From UBA4421 sp028228615 (GTDB taxonomy: Bacteria > Pseudomonadota > Gammaproteobacteria > Pseudomonadales > Azotimanducaceae): 5,167 nt of DNA. How positions within the stretch are numbered: position 1 is the stretch's first letter; the number at the start of each line of letters is the position of its first letter. The position numbers were made by a program, and so were the translations under genes. Shown piece after piece: positions 1-4,816 of this stretch. The stretch lies in NCBI GenBank assembly GCA_028228615.1, contig JAOJBS010000055.1, forward strand, positions 1 through 5,167. Reading direction: 5' to 3'. The notes beneath the pieces are model-generated. The model saw nothing but the letters and a program-made list of their open reading frames with translations. It was not told the DNA's origin and did not search any database.

Positions 1-17
1 AGGCGGCAGTGTTAGGG

Positions 18-46
18 CGCCCAAAGTTAGAGTAGTTAGTTGGGCG
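18..46. repeat. 7-bp inverted repeat with 15-nt loop
   Basis: CGCCCAA (18-24) and TTGGGCG (40-46) are perfect reverse complements. The 15-nt spacer contains AGTTAGAG and a second AGTTAG. There is no T-run after the right arm, so it is not a standard intrinsic terminator, although it could be the remains of one for a gene to the left of the window, or an operator. AGTTAGAG occurs again at 151-158. Confidence 0.35.
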
Positions 47-123
47 AGTGGATTGACGAAGAAATAGCGACATACATCTTCACAAAAATTTGATGCCGAG
101 TAGACAGTTTTGAATCAATCATG

Positions 124-152
124 TTGACGAATATCGAGATAATCGGTAGAAG
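124..152 (+). promoter_or_regulatory. Candidate sigma-70 promoter for the 160-residue protein
   Basis: TTGACG (124-129, five of six to the -35 consensus) is followed after 17 bp by TAGAAG (147-152, four of six to the -10 consensus). Downstream, CGGTAGA occurs twice at exactly 21-bp spacing (144-150 and 165-171), and AGTTAGA (151-157) is mirrored by TCTAACT (176-182). Such a cluster between promoter and start codon could be an operator. All motifs are short and the region is AT-rich, so chance is a serious alternative. Confidence 0.3.
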
Positions 153-213
153 TTAGAGGATAAACGGTAGATAAATCTAACTGTTAACTAATGGTGTACG
201 CTCGAGGTTGTGG

Positions 214-696
214 ATGTTTAGTAATGTTGATTCGATGAAAGGTTCTACTGAGGCCGATGAATTTTTGAGTAGGTGTACAAAACACTTTCTTAACTTAGGT
301 GCTGATTCTGCGCCCACACTGCATTTCCCGACCAAAACTGGAGCGATTTCAGTTTTTGTCTTTGAGCAAAATGCAGCCACTTTAGGTTTCTTTTCCGGCA
401 TCCTCGCAAGTGACAGCGCTCGCTTTCGCCGCATGGCCGAAGCTTATGCGCGTGCGCAACCTAATTTGATGAAGGGTGGCGCAGGCTGGGCGATAACACG
501 CTTTGCTGGCGCGGAACATCTAAGTTTGCAACTAGGCAGTGAGATCTATGTGCGCAGGGTGCCCAAGAATATTAGTAAATCATTAGTGTGCAGAGCGAAG
601 TCCGAGCAGAGATTTTTGGATTGTTCTGTTGAAACCGCATACTCTAATGTCCAAGGCGCGATGCCGTTAGCACTTGCCTATACGTTAGCCGGATGA
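214..696 (+). CDS. Uncharacterised 160-residue protein
   Basis: I do not recognise this protein. The ATG at 214 is preferred because CGAGG (203-207) lies 6 nt upstream as a Shine-Dalgarno match; a TTG at 208 would leave no spacing, and the next ATG is at 235. The product has no evident signal peptide or long membrane segment and looks like a soluble mixed alpha/beta protein. It holds a hydrophobic stretch around residues 44-64 (from TGAISVFVF to FFSGIL), a helix-like basic/alanine segment around 69-84, and a glycine-rich turn (MKGGAGW) near residue 88. Three cysteines occur at about residues 20, 125 and 136. The reading frame is closed by a TGA that overlaps the ATG of a 29-codon frame. The XRE regulator begins 134 nt downstream on the same strand, so they may share a transcript. 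Nothing supports a specific function. Confidence 0.6.
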   Translation: MFSNVDSMKGSTEADEFLSRCTKHFLNLGADSAPTLHFPTKTGAISVFVFEQNAATLGFFSGILASDSARFRRMAEAYARAQPNLMKGGAGWAITRFAGAEHLSLQLGSEIYVRRVPKNISKSLVCRAKSEQRFLDCSVETAYSNVQGAMPLALAYTLAG

Positions 697-782
697 AATT
701 TAGGGGCTCCGCAGTATTTTGCAGTGCAGGGATACTACGTTTGTCCGCTTTTTGTTACCTCTCCTCTGCTGGGTCTCGTTAA
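693..782 (+). CDS. Possible 29-residue leader ORF (ATGA overlap)
   Basis: The frame opens at ATG 693-695, which overlaps the TGA (694-696) of the preceding gene, the usual geometry for termination-reinitiation. It ends with TAA at 780-782. The peptide starts MKFRGSAVFC and is fairly hydrophobic, with three cysteines. No Shine-Dalgarno sequence precedes it, and a frame of this length is common by chance, so coding is uncertain. Its stop codon falls in the apical loop of the fold at 761-820. Translating it would therefore melt the left arms of that fold. Confidence 0.25.
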   Translation: MKFRGSAVFCSAGILRLSAFCYLSSAGSR

Positions 783-820
783 ATGGCCCTGAATCACCAG
801 ACCCTACCTCAATAGAGGAG
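761..820 (+). promoter_or_regulatory. Two-stem RNA fold masking the RBS of the XRE gene
   Basis: CTCCTCT (761-767) is a perfect complement of AGAGGAG (814-820), which contains the GAGGAG ribosome binding site (815-820) of the gene starting at 831. Nested inside, GGGTCT (771-776) pairs perfectly with AGACCC (799-804). The internal loop is 3 nt on the left and 9 nt on the right, and the apical loop is 22 nt. In mRNA the fold would sequester the Shine-Dalgarno sequence. The pairing is read directly from the sequence; the regulatory role is inferred. Confidence 0.4.
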
Positions 821-830
821 CCAACTTGTT

Positions 831-1265
831 ATGAGTGAGAGTACAGAGCAGTTTTCCCTTGAAGACGACCAAACAATGACCCTGTTTTCTACCAGACTAA
901 AACAGTTACGCAGCGACAGCGGGTTGTCACTGCGTGGTTTGGCTAAGGAAGTCGGGGTTACAGCCAATGCGGTGTTGCGTTGGGAGAAAGCTGAAGTCAC
1001 GCCCACTCGCGGCAAAATGATCGAGTTAGCCCGTTTCTTTCAAGTTGAACCAGGCTGGTTGGCTTGGGGGCTTGGTAACAAAGACTCCAGTATTGGTTTA
1101 GAGGCATTAATTGCTAAAATTAGTCGCCTTACCGATGCGGAGATGTCTGCTATATCGGCGATAGTTGATTCCTTGGAGGAAGCTAGAAATCAGGCTGTTG
1201 AACTTGTTGCAGACTCGGTGGGTGACCCAGTAGCAGCCTCTCCAATGAACAACGGTGTTGACTGA
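831..1265 (+). CDS. XRE/Cro-family helix-turn-helix regulator
   Basis: A 144-residue DNA-binding protein. The HTH_3/XRE domain spans about residues 18-82: TRLKQLRSDSGLSLRGLA (helices 1-2), turn EVGVT, recognition helix around TANAVLRWEKAE (44-55), then a P-TRGKM-ELARFF helix and the family-typical PGWLAWG ending. Residues 1-17 form an acidic leader. Residues 86-144 (LEALIAKISRLTDAEMSAI onward) form a short helical tail rather than an S24 peptidase domain, so this is not a LexA/CI-type cleavable repressor; the tail may dimerise. The ATG at 831 follows GAGGAG (815-820) with a long 10-nt spacing; ATG 876 has no good RBS. Family members usually repress their own promoter and often a neighbouring gene. 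The targets here are unknown: the 160-residue protein upstream and the monooxygenase 455 nt downstream are candidates by position only. Confidence 0.9.
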   Translation: MSESTEQFSLEDDQTMTLFSTRLKQLRSDSGLSLRGLAKEVGVTANAVLRWEKAEVTPTRGKMIELARFFQVEPGWLAWGLGNKDSSIGLEALIAKISRLTDAEMSAISAIVDSLEEARNQAVELVADSVGDPVAASPMNNGVD

Positions 1266-1288
1266 CTCTTATTTGTGTCTTGAGTATG

Positions 1289-1305
1289 GGCGCTCGTTGA
1301 GCGCC
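1289..1305 (+). terminator. GC-rich hairpin after the XRE gene
   Basis: GGCGCTC (1289-1295) pairs perfectly with GAGCGCC (1299-1305) across a 3-nt GTT loop, 23 nt after the stop codon. The stem is stable and well placed to end the XRE transcript, but it is followed by GGTGTCTTAGG rather than a T-run, so it is at best a weak or factor-assisted terminator, or a 3'-end-protecting hairpin. Confidence 0.45.
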
Positions 1306-1364
1306 GGTGTCTTAGGTAAAAATGCCGAAATGTTGAGTGTTTAGAGCAAGGGTTTGATTTGGGG

Positions 1365-1620
1365 GCATTGTCTCTTTTGTCATTTTATCGCCTCTACTTT
1401 GTGCCTCTACTTTGTGCCTCTACTTCGTGCCTCTACTTTGTGCCTCTCCTTTGCCTCGTTTTCGCCTCGCTTTTCCAGCTCTTTAGCTTCTCAGTGGTCC
1501 CTATGACCTTTCTCTCCTTTTCCTTCTCCTTCTCTGTCACCTTCTCCCTCACGCTCTAACGCTAAGGTCTATTCAATTTTTCTTTGCATTTTTTTCGCTT
1601 CATTGTCCTCCCTATTAGGT
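1365..1620. other. Strand-asymmetric pyrimidine-rich non-coding tract
   Basis: The gap between the XRE gene and the monooxygenase (1266-1720, 455 nt) holds no convincing gene. From about 1365 the top strand is strongly pyrimidine-biased: by hand count only 36 of 180 bases in 1381-1560 are purines, with an uninterrupted pyrimidine run at 1507-1535. The left part is a 13-bp tandem repeat; the right part is made of CTT/TTC/CTC words and then T-runs (about 1576-1598). Open frames here give only Leu/Phe/Ser-rich (+) or Lys/Glu/Arg-rich (-) low-complexity peptides, which reflect composition. CCTCC-type words (for example around 1607-1613) are complementary to AG-rich ribosome binding sites, so an RNA leader could pair with the GGGGAG at 1711-1716. 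Confidence 0.6.
1390..1454. repeat. 13-bp tandem repeat, five copies
   Basis: The unit GCCTCTACTTTGT is repeated head to tail at 1390-1402, 1403-1415, 1416-1428 (one T-to-C change), 1429-1441 and 1442-1454 (two changes). The period is not a multiple of three, so the array is not under codon constraint. Near identity of the first four copies points to recent expansion by replication slippage. No gene is expressed across it with confidence. Confidence 0.9.
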
Positions 1621-1720
1621 GGTGCGGCTAAGTCGTTGCAATTTCTCTTGTCCCCCAGTTTGAAAATTCGCTGTTTTTACGCCATGGTGCTTGCCGCAGT
1701 TGTATTAAAAGGGGAGAAAA

Positions 1721-2800
1721 GTGCCGATTAATATTTTGGGCATGATTGGCGTTACGCCGCCTGCATCGGCTTCTACGGTGCACATTGTGGGTGGTGGGGT
1801 AGATGCAGACTACATCAGTACATTCACACAGGTACATGAAGCGTCTGATTTTGATGCGGTGCTGATTGGTCATTCTTCTAGCTCAGCGGATGGCTTTGCG
1901 ATTGCTCAGCATGCGGCCTATCACACTGAAAAGATTAAGATTCTATTAGCACATCGCCCTGGTTTTGCCGCGCCTACCCAAGCCGCTCGACGGGTTGCGA
2001 CGCTAGACAATCTTATTGGTGGTCGCTTGCTGCTGCACATCATTACCGGTGGGGTGGATGCAGACCAGCGTCGGGATGGCGATTATCTGCCGCATGATGA
2101 ACGCTATCAGCGTACTGATGAGTATCTCGAAGTGATGCGCAAGGTTTGGACCAGTGATAAACCTTTTGATTTTGAGGGTAAATATTATCAAGTGAGCCGC
2201 GCAGTTTCTGAAGTGGCGGCGGCGCAATCGCCCCATGTTCCATTATGGTTTGGTGGCATTTCAGATGCGGCAATCCCCGTGGGCGCAAAGCATTGTGATA
2301 CTTATGCGTTGTTCGGTGAACCTCGCAAGCAGGTATCCGAGCTAATGGAGCAGTTAGACCAGGCTGCGCAAGGCTTTGGCCGTAAGCTTAAATACAACCT
2401 GTCTTTCCGGCCGATTATTGGCGACACAGAAGAGGCTGCGTGGCGTAAAGCCAAGGATATTTTGGCGGGTGTGGAAGCCGAAGCGGGTGGTCGCAAGTCG
2501 TCCAAGCAGCCGGAGGCGGAAACGGCTCGTCGGTTGAGTAGCTTAATCAAGGGTGGTGAAGTACAAGACGAGCGTCTGTGGGTGCCTATTGCCGCAGCTG
2601 CTCAGGGCAGCGGCAATTCAACCGCCTTGGTAGGCACGCCTGAACAGGTGGCTGAAGCCATCGCCAGGTACTATGACCTAGGTGTGAGTGGCGTGCTCAT
2701 TCGAGGCTTTGATCCATTTGAGGATGCCAAAACTTACGGCGAGGAGCTAATACCGTGGATCAGAGAGAAGGTAAAACAGCGCGATGAGGCTAAAATCTGA
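1721..2800 (+). CDS. Luciferase-like flavin-dependent monooxygenase (SsuD-like clade)
   Basis: A 359-residue protein of the bacterial luciferase-like superfamily, most like alkanesulfonate monooxygenase SsuD (381 residues in E. coli). Such enzymes use reduced flavin from a partner reductase and O2 to oxidise small organic, often organosulfur, substrates in the cytoplasm. Family signatures are AHRPGFAAPTQAAR (77-90), ATLDNLIGGR (93-102), HIITGG (106-111), RRDGDYLPHDERY (117-129), LWFGGISDAA (175-184) and GNSTALVGTPEQVAEAI (298-314). Against E. coli SsuD as I remember it, Cys54 aligns with Ser55, Arg226 with Ser228 and His228 with Arg230, so alkanesulfonate activity should not be assumed; many actinobacterial and proteobacterial relatives appear to share this SxRPI form. 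The GTG start at 1721 is supported by GGGGAG (1711-1716) and an in-frame TAA at 1706. No reductase gene (SsuE) or ssuABC transporter lies in the window. Confidence 0.9.
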   Translation: MPINILGMIGVTPPASASTVHIVGGGVDADYISTFTQVHEASDFDAVLIGHSSSSADGFAIAQHAAYHTEKIKILLAHRPGFAAPTQAARRVATLDNLIGGRLLLHIITGGVDADQRRDGDYLPHDERYQRTDEYLEVMRKVWTSDKPFDFEGKYYQVSRAVSEVAAAQSPHVPLWFGGISDAAIPVGAKHCDTYALFGEPRKQVSELMEQLDQAAQGFGRKLKYNLSFRPIIGDTEEAAWRKAKDILAGVEAEAGGRKSSKQPEAETARRLSSLIKGGEVQDERLWVPIAAAAQGSGNSTALVGTPEQVAEAIARYYDLGVSGVLIRGFDPFEDAKTYGEELIPWIREKVKQRDEAKI

Positions 2801-2968
2801 CAACGCGCGCTTTGTGTTAGGGCGCGGTGTTATGGCGTGCTGCTGAAATTGGAAGCGGGGATGGGAACGCCGGGTTGCTGCAAGCCAGTCAGCTTCGCGC
2901 GCATAATACTTTACTCAGTAAACGAGGACTGGACCGCATATTCGTCGGTTGTCTAACAACAGCCGGGT
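2801..2968. other. Convergent intergenic region with weak structure
   Basis: This lies between the 3' ends of the monooxygenase (+) and the small membrane protein (-). Seen here: CGCGC (2804-2808) facing GCGCG (2822-2826); CCAGTC (2885-2890) complementary to GACTGG (2927-2932), enclosing the dyad TTTACTCAGTAAA (2910-2922); and GTTGT (2948-2952) facing ACAAC (2956-2960) just 9 nt beyond the stop of the minus-strand gene. None is followed by a convincing T-run on either strand, so these are only candidate termination structures. No gene is seen. Confidence 0.4.
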
Positions 2969-3127
2969 TTAGATAACGCGGCCCTCTAATGGTCCAACCA
3001 CTGCCCAATCTACTAAAAAGGACGCAACGGCAAGCACTACGCAGATAAGTCCGATGAAGCCAAGTAGTCTCCAAACATGAAACGTCTCTTCTCCTTCGGG
3101 GGCATGGTCTTGTTCTTCGGGTAACAT
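2969..3127 (-). CDS. Small single-span membrane protein, 52 residues
   Basis: On the minus strand an ATG at 3127 opens a 52-codon frame ending in TAA at 2969-2971. GGAG lies 7 nt upstream of the ATG, a good Shine-Dalgarno match. The product has an acidic N-terminus (MLPEEQDHAPEGEE, residues 1-14), an amphipathic stretch to R20, one clear membrane segment at about 21-46 (LLGFIGLICVVLAVASFLVD, then WAVVGPL), and a short tail ending EGRVI. There is no lipobox and no cleavable signal peptide. The split into charged head, one long hydrophobic helix and short tail, together with the RBS, is much better than chance would give. It lies 187 nt downstream of the hydroxyacid dehydrogenase on the same strand and could be co-transcribed. 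I do not recognise the family. Roles as a membrane-complex accessory or small regulator are possible but unsupported. Confidence 0.7.
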   Translation of the reverse strand: MLPEEQDHAPEGEETFHVWRLLGFIGLICVVLAVASFLVDWAVVGPLEGRVI

Positions 3128-3137
3128 TTAGTGGCTC

Positions 3138-3189
3138 CGTTGTCGTTCTCTGTTGTTGTTCTCTGCTGTTGTTCTCGGCGGTCGTTCTC
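3138..3189. repeat. 13-bp-period tandem repeat, four copies, in the leader of the small protein gene
   Basis: GTTCTC recurs at 3145, 3158, 3171 and 3184, exactly every 13 bp. The units are CGTTGTCGTTCTC, TGTTGTTGTTCTC, TGCTGTTGTTCTC and the more diverged GGCGGTCGTTCTC. On the minus strand, the sense strand here, they read as purine-rich GAGAAC-AAC units. The array ends about 10 nt upstream of the ATG at 3127, abutting the Shine-Dalgarno sequence, so copy number would change the 5' leader of the small membrane protein. Confidence 0.8.
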
Positions 3190-3258
3190 TAAAGTACCCG
3201 CCGGAGTATGCGCCTTCACGAGAAGACTGCATCTTTTTTCAAATTTTAGTGTTGGAGC

Positions 3259-3281
3259 TTTCACGTCTGTGCAGTGTGAAA
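3259..3281. promoter_or_regulatory. Operator-like inverted repeat TTTCAC-N11-GTGAAA
   Basis: TTTCAC (3259-3264) and GTGAAA (3276-3281) are perfect reverse complements with an 11-bp spacer, between the dehydrogenase stop and the small protein gene. Centre-to-centre half-site spacing is 17 bp, compatible with a dimeric regulator, or it could be a weak RNA hairpin. No good -35/-10 pair could be placed beside it. Six-base half-sites are short, so chance is possible. Confidence 0.25.
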
Positions 3282-3314
3282 TCATCCAATTTGTTGGGCG
3301 ATGTTAGATTTTGT

Positions 3315-4388
3315 CTAAATAGTGCCCATTAACGTACTTATCGCTTCAGCAGTGAGTCCTGCAGCTTCACCTGAACGGAGCACGTCGCTCCAACTGTTGT
3401 CGTCTATGTCGACACCATTTGCCTCTCTAGCGGCTTTCGTTATTTGTTCTGGGTCGCCTGGAATCAGAACTTTCTCTGTGCCGTCTGCTGGGGTGCTGGC
3501 GTAGATGTAATCAATCATTGCGCTGACTTCATCGTCAAATGCTTGCAAGTCGCCAACCGCCGCAGGGTCAATGATAATGGACAGCATGTTGTTTAAGGTG
3601 GCTCCTAAACGAACATTTTTGGGTTGCATAGTGAAGTTGCCGCCCAACCCGCCTCCTAACAGTTCGCACATCACCATTAGCCCATAGCCTTTGTGTTGGC
3701 CAAAGGGTTGCATTGCGCCTTTGGCTTCAGGTCCAAAGATGACCGCTGGATCGTTTGTGTCTACACCATTCTCGTCGACTAAGGAGTTGGGTGGCACGGG
3801 CTCACCTTTCATGTGCGCAACACGCACCTTGCCAGCGGCAACGGTAGTGGTGGCCATATCTAAGACCACATGTTTGCCGTCTGCTCGAGGTACCGTGCAG
3901 CAAAATGGATTGGTAATAAAGCGGCGGTCGCGCCCGCCGTAGGCCACTACCATGGGGTCGTGACCCACCACATTGACATAATGCGTGGACACCAAACCTG
4001 CGTCTGCACACACTTCGCCAAATGCCCCTATTCTGCCAAGGTGCGCTGCATTGCCTAGGGCAACACAGCAGATGCCAAGTTGTTTGGCGCGCTCAATGCC
4101 CAATGTCATTGCTTGCATACCTACTACTCGGCCCATACCGAGTTCTGCATCAAAGGAAATAACCGCGCCATTGTCTTTGATCAATTTCGCATCGTTTGCT
4201 GGATTGATATGACCTGCTTTCATAGAGCGTACGTAGCTTGGGATCATGCCCACGCCATGAGAGTCGTGACCTTTTAGGTTTGCTTCAACCAGATGAATGG
4301 CCACGGCTTTAGCGTTTTCTTCGGGAGCGCCTGCCGCGTGAAGTATTGCGCTGGCTAGGTTGGTCAAATTTTGGTGTTGAATGATCAT
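3315..4388 (-). CDS. hcxB: HcxB/YbiC-like 2-hydroxycarboxylate dehydrogenase (Ldh_2 family)
   Basis: A 357-residue cytoplasmic NAD(P)-dependent oxidoreductase of the malate/L-lactate/L-sulfolactate/ureidoglycolate dehydrogenase family (Ldh_2), interconverting 2-hydroxy- and 2-oxo-carboxylates. Family motifs in order: ANLKGHDSHGVGMIPSYVRS (36-55) with the presumed catalytic His44; AAHLGRIG (114-121); TNPFCCTVPR (159-168) in the cofactor region; DMATTTVAAGKVRVA (177-191); VPPNSLVDENGV (198-209); and FGQHKGYGL (229-237) followed by the Gly-rich CELLGGGLGG (241-250). Length and motif order match E. coli HcxB (YbiC, 361 residues), notably GHDSHG-GMIPSYVRS. The exact substrate cannot be read from sequence; L-sulfolactate or malate are alternatives within the family. 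The ATG at 4386-4388 is preceded by GGGGA about 7 nt upstream. It faces away from the tRNA/oadG region and may read on into the small membrane protein. Confidence 0.92.
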   Translation of the reverse strand: MIIQHQNLTNLASAILHAAGAPEENAKAVAIHLVEANLKGHDSHGVGMIPSYVRSMKAGHINPANDAKLIKDNGAVISFDAELGMGRVVGMQAMTLGIERAKQLGICCVALGNAAHLGRIGAFGEVCADAGLVSTHYVNVVGHDPMVVAYGGRDRRFITNPFCCTVPRADGKHVVLDMATTTVAAGKVRVAHMKGEPVPPNSLVDENGVDTNDPAVIFGPEAKGAMQPFGQHKGYGLMVMCELLGGGLGGNFTMQPKNVRLGATLNNMLSIIIDPAAVGDLQAFDDEVSAMIDYIYASTPADGTEKVLIPGDPEQITKAAREANGVDIDDNSWSDVLRSGEAAGLTAEAISTLMGTI

Positions 4389-4696
4389 GGTGTTTCCCCA
4401 GCCCCTAGCTACGTTATTAGTGAAGTTTTTTCAGTCGTAAATAATGTCTTGATCTGGCTTAGAGCGCCAGTAGGAAATTCAGTGAGGGTGAGCTGCGCCA
4501 CGTTGTGCTCATTGAATTTTTCTGAAAACAGGAGAGCTCTTTGCCGTTGTGCCGGTTTTGTCAACGCTCAAGCAGGCGGCAACATTAGCTGGCGAAATAG
4601 AGATATTGATGAGTCAAGTCATTGAGGAACAACGACTTTTGCTAAATTTGCTAGCCTGTCAACGGTCTCTAGAAGACGGTTCAGCAAACAAGCAAA
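4389..4696. other. Gene-free spacer between the dehydrogenase and tRNA-Arg
   Basis: No convincing gene in 308 nt. Seen: a hairpin CTGGC (4454-4458)/GCCAG (4466-4470) with a 7-nt loop in the dehydrogenase leader; the word TGTCAACG at 4559-4566 and 4657-4664, whose minus-strand reading contains the perfect -35 hexamer TTGACA, but with no acceptable -10 at 16-18 bp in either case; and an imperfect palindrome at 4661-4681 (arms of about eight pairs, one mismatch, 5-nt loop), 16 nt past the tRNA 3' end, which could help end or process the tRNA transcript although no T-run follows it. Confidence 0.4.
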
Positions 4697-4773
4697 TGGT
4701 GCACCCGACTGGATTCGAACCAGTAATCGCCGGTTTCGTAGACCGGTGCCTTATCCAGTTGGGCCACGGGTGC
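4697..4773 (-). tRNA. tRNA-Arg (anticodon ACG)
   Basis: All cloverleaf parts can be placed on the minus strand: acceptor GCACCCG (4767-4773) pairing with CGGGTGC; a D arm with AACTGGATA; anticodon stem CCGGT/ACCGG around the 7-nt loop CTACGAA; and T stem ACTGG/CCAGT around TTCGAAT. The ACG anticodon is at 4737-4739 and reads CGU, and usually CGC/CGA after A34-to-inosine editing by TadA. The 3' CCA is encoded (4697-4699) after discriminator A. The total is 77 nt, close to E. coli tRNA-Arg(ACG). It stands alone with its own promoter. Confidence 0.97.
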
Positions 4774-4787
4774 TCAACGAGGGCAGC

Positions 4788-4816
4788 ATTATCTTGAAGA
4801 ATGCTTTGGATCTCAA
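4788..4816 (-). promoter_or_regulatory. Sigma-70 promoter of tRNA-Arg
   Basis: On the minus strand TTGAGA (4811-4816, five of six) and GATAAT (4788-4793, five of six) are separated by exactly 17 bp. The predicted start is around 4781, giving a leader of about 8 nt. The discriminator next to the -10 reads GCTGCCC, the GC-rich type found in growth-rate- and ppGpp-controlled stable RNA promoters. The 6-bp inverted repeat AGCATT/AATGCT (4785-4790, 4800-4805) overlaps the -10. Confidence 0.8.

Noticed and set aside
2..67. Open frame from the left edge to TAG at 65-67 as the tail of an upstream gene
   Set aside because: Only 21 sense codons are visible, which is often open by chance, and the peptide has no recognisable feature.
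1359..1559. Open frame of 66 codons (TTG start), Leu/Phe/Ser-rich, resembling a hydrophobic protein
   Set aside because: It lies wholly in the pyrimidine-rich tract and its composition follows from CTT/TTC/CTC words; the 13-bp repeat cycles through frames; there is no RBS for the TTG.
9..2825. Exact 12-bp direct repeat GTGTTAGGGCGC at 9-20 and 2814-2825, possibly flanking a mobile unit or integron attC cores
   Set aside because: About one 12-mer repeat is expected by chance in 5 kb. The core reads GTTAGGG rather than GTTRRRY, no matching inverse core with attC-like arms is present, and no integrase is seen.
2910..2922. Perfect 13-bp dyad TTTACTCAGTAAA as an operator
   Set aside because: A 6-bp dyad of this kind is expected about once by chance in a window this size, and it lies between two converging gene ends where no promoter is needed.
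1390..3189. The two 13-bp-period arrays as CRISPR or plasmid-type iterons
   Set aside because: There are no unique spacers between units, the unit is too short for CRISPR repeats, and there is no cas or replication-initiator gene nearby.
3037..3285. 82-codon minus-strand frame overlapping the small membrane protein
   Set aside because: Its middle is translated tandem repeat (Glu/Asn/Gln/Thr-rich) and its C-terminus is an out-of-frame reading of the membrane protein gene, which has the better RBS and a coherent membrane helix.
4559..4664. Two perfect TTGACA boxes on the minus strand as promoters of the dehydrogenase gene
   Set aside because: No acceptable -10 hexamer lies 16-18 bp downstream of either box.
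4697..4773. tRNA-Arg 3' end as an integration site for a genomic island
   Set aside because: No second copy of the tRNA 3' segment and no integrase gene was found in the window; the adjacent genes look like ordinary chromosomal genes.
4549..4797. Open frame of 82 codons on the plus strand, helix-like N-terminal half
   Set aside because: It runs antisense through the whole tRNA-Arg gene, giving the HPTGFEPVIAGF-type peptide typical of spurious calls over tRNAs. The GTG start is 12 nt from the nearest GGAGAG. The first 50 residues could be a relic but cannot be supported.
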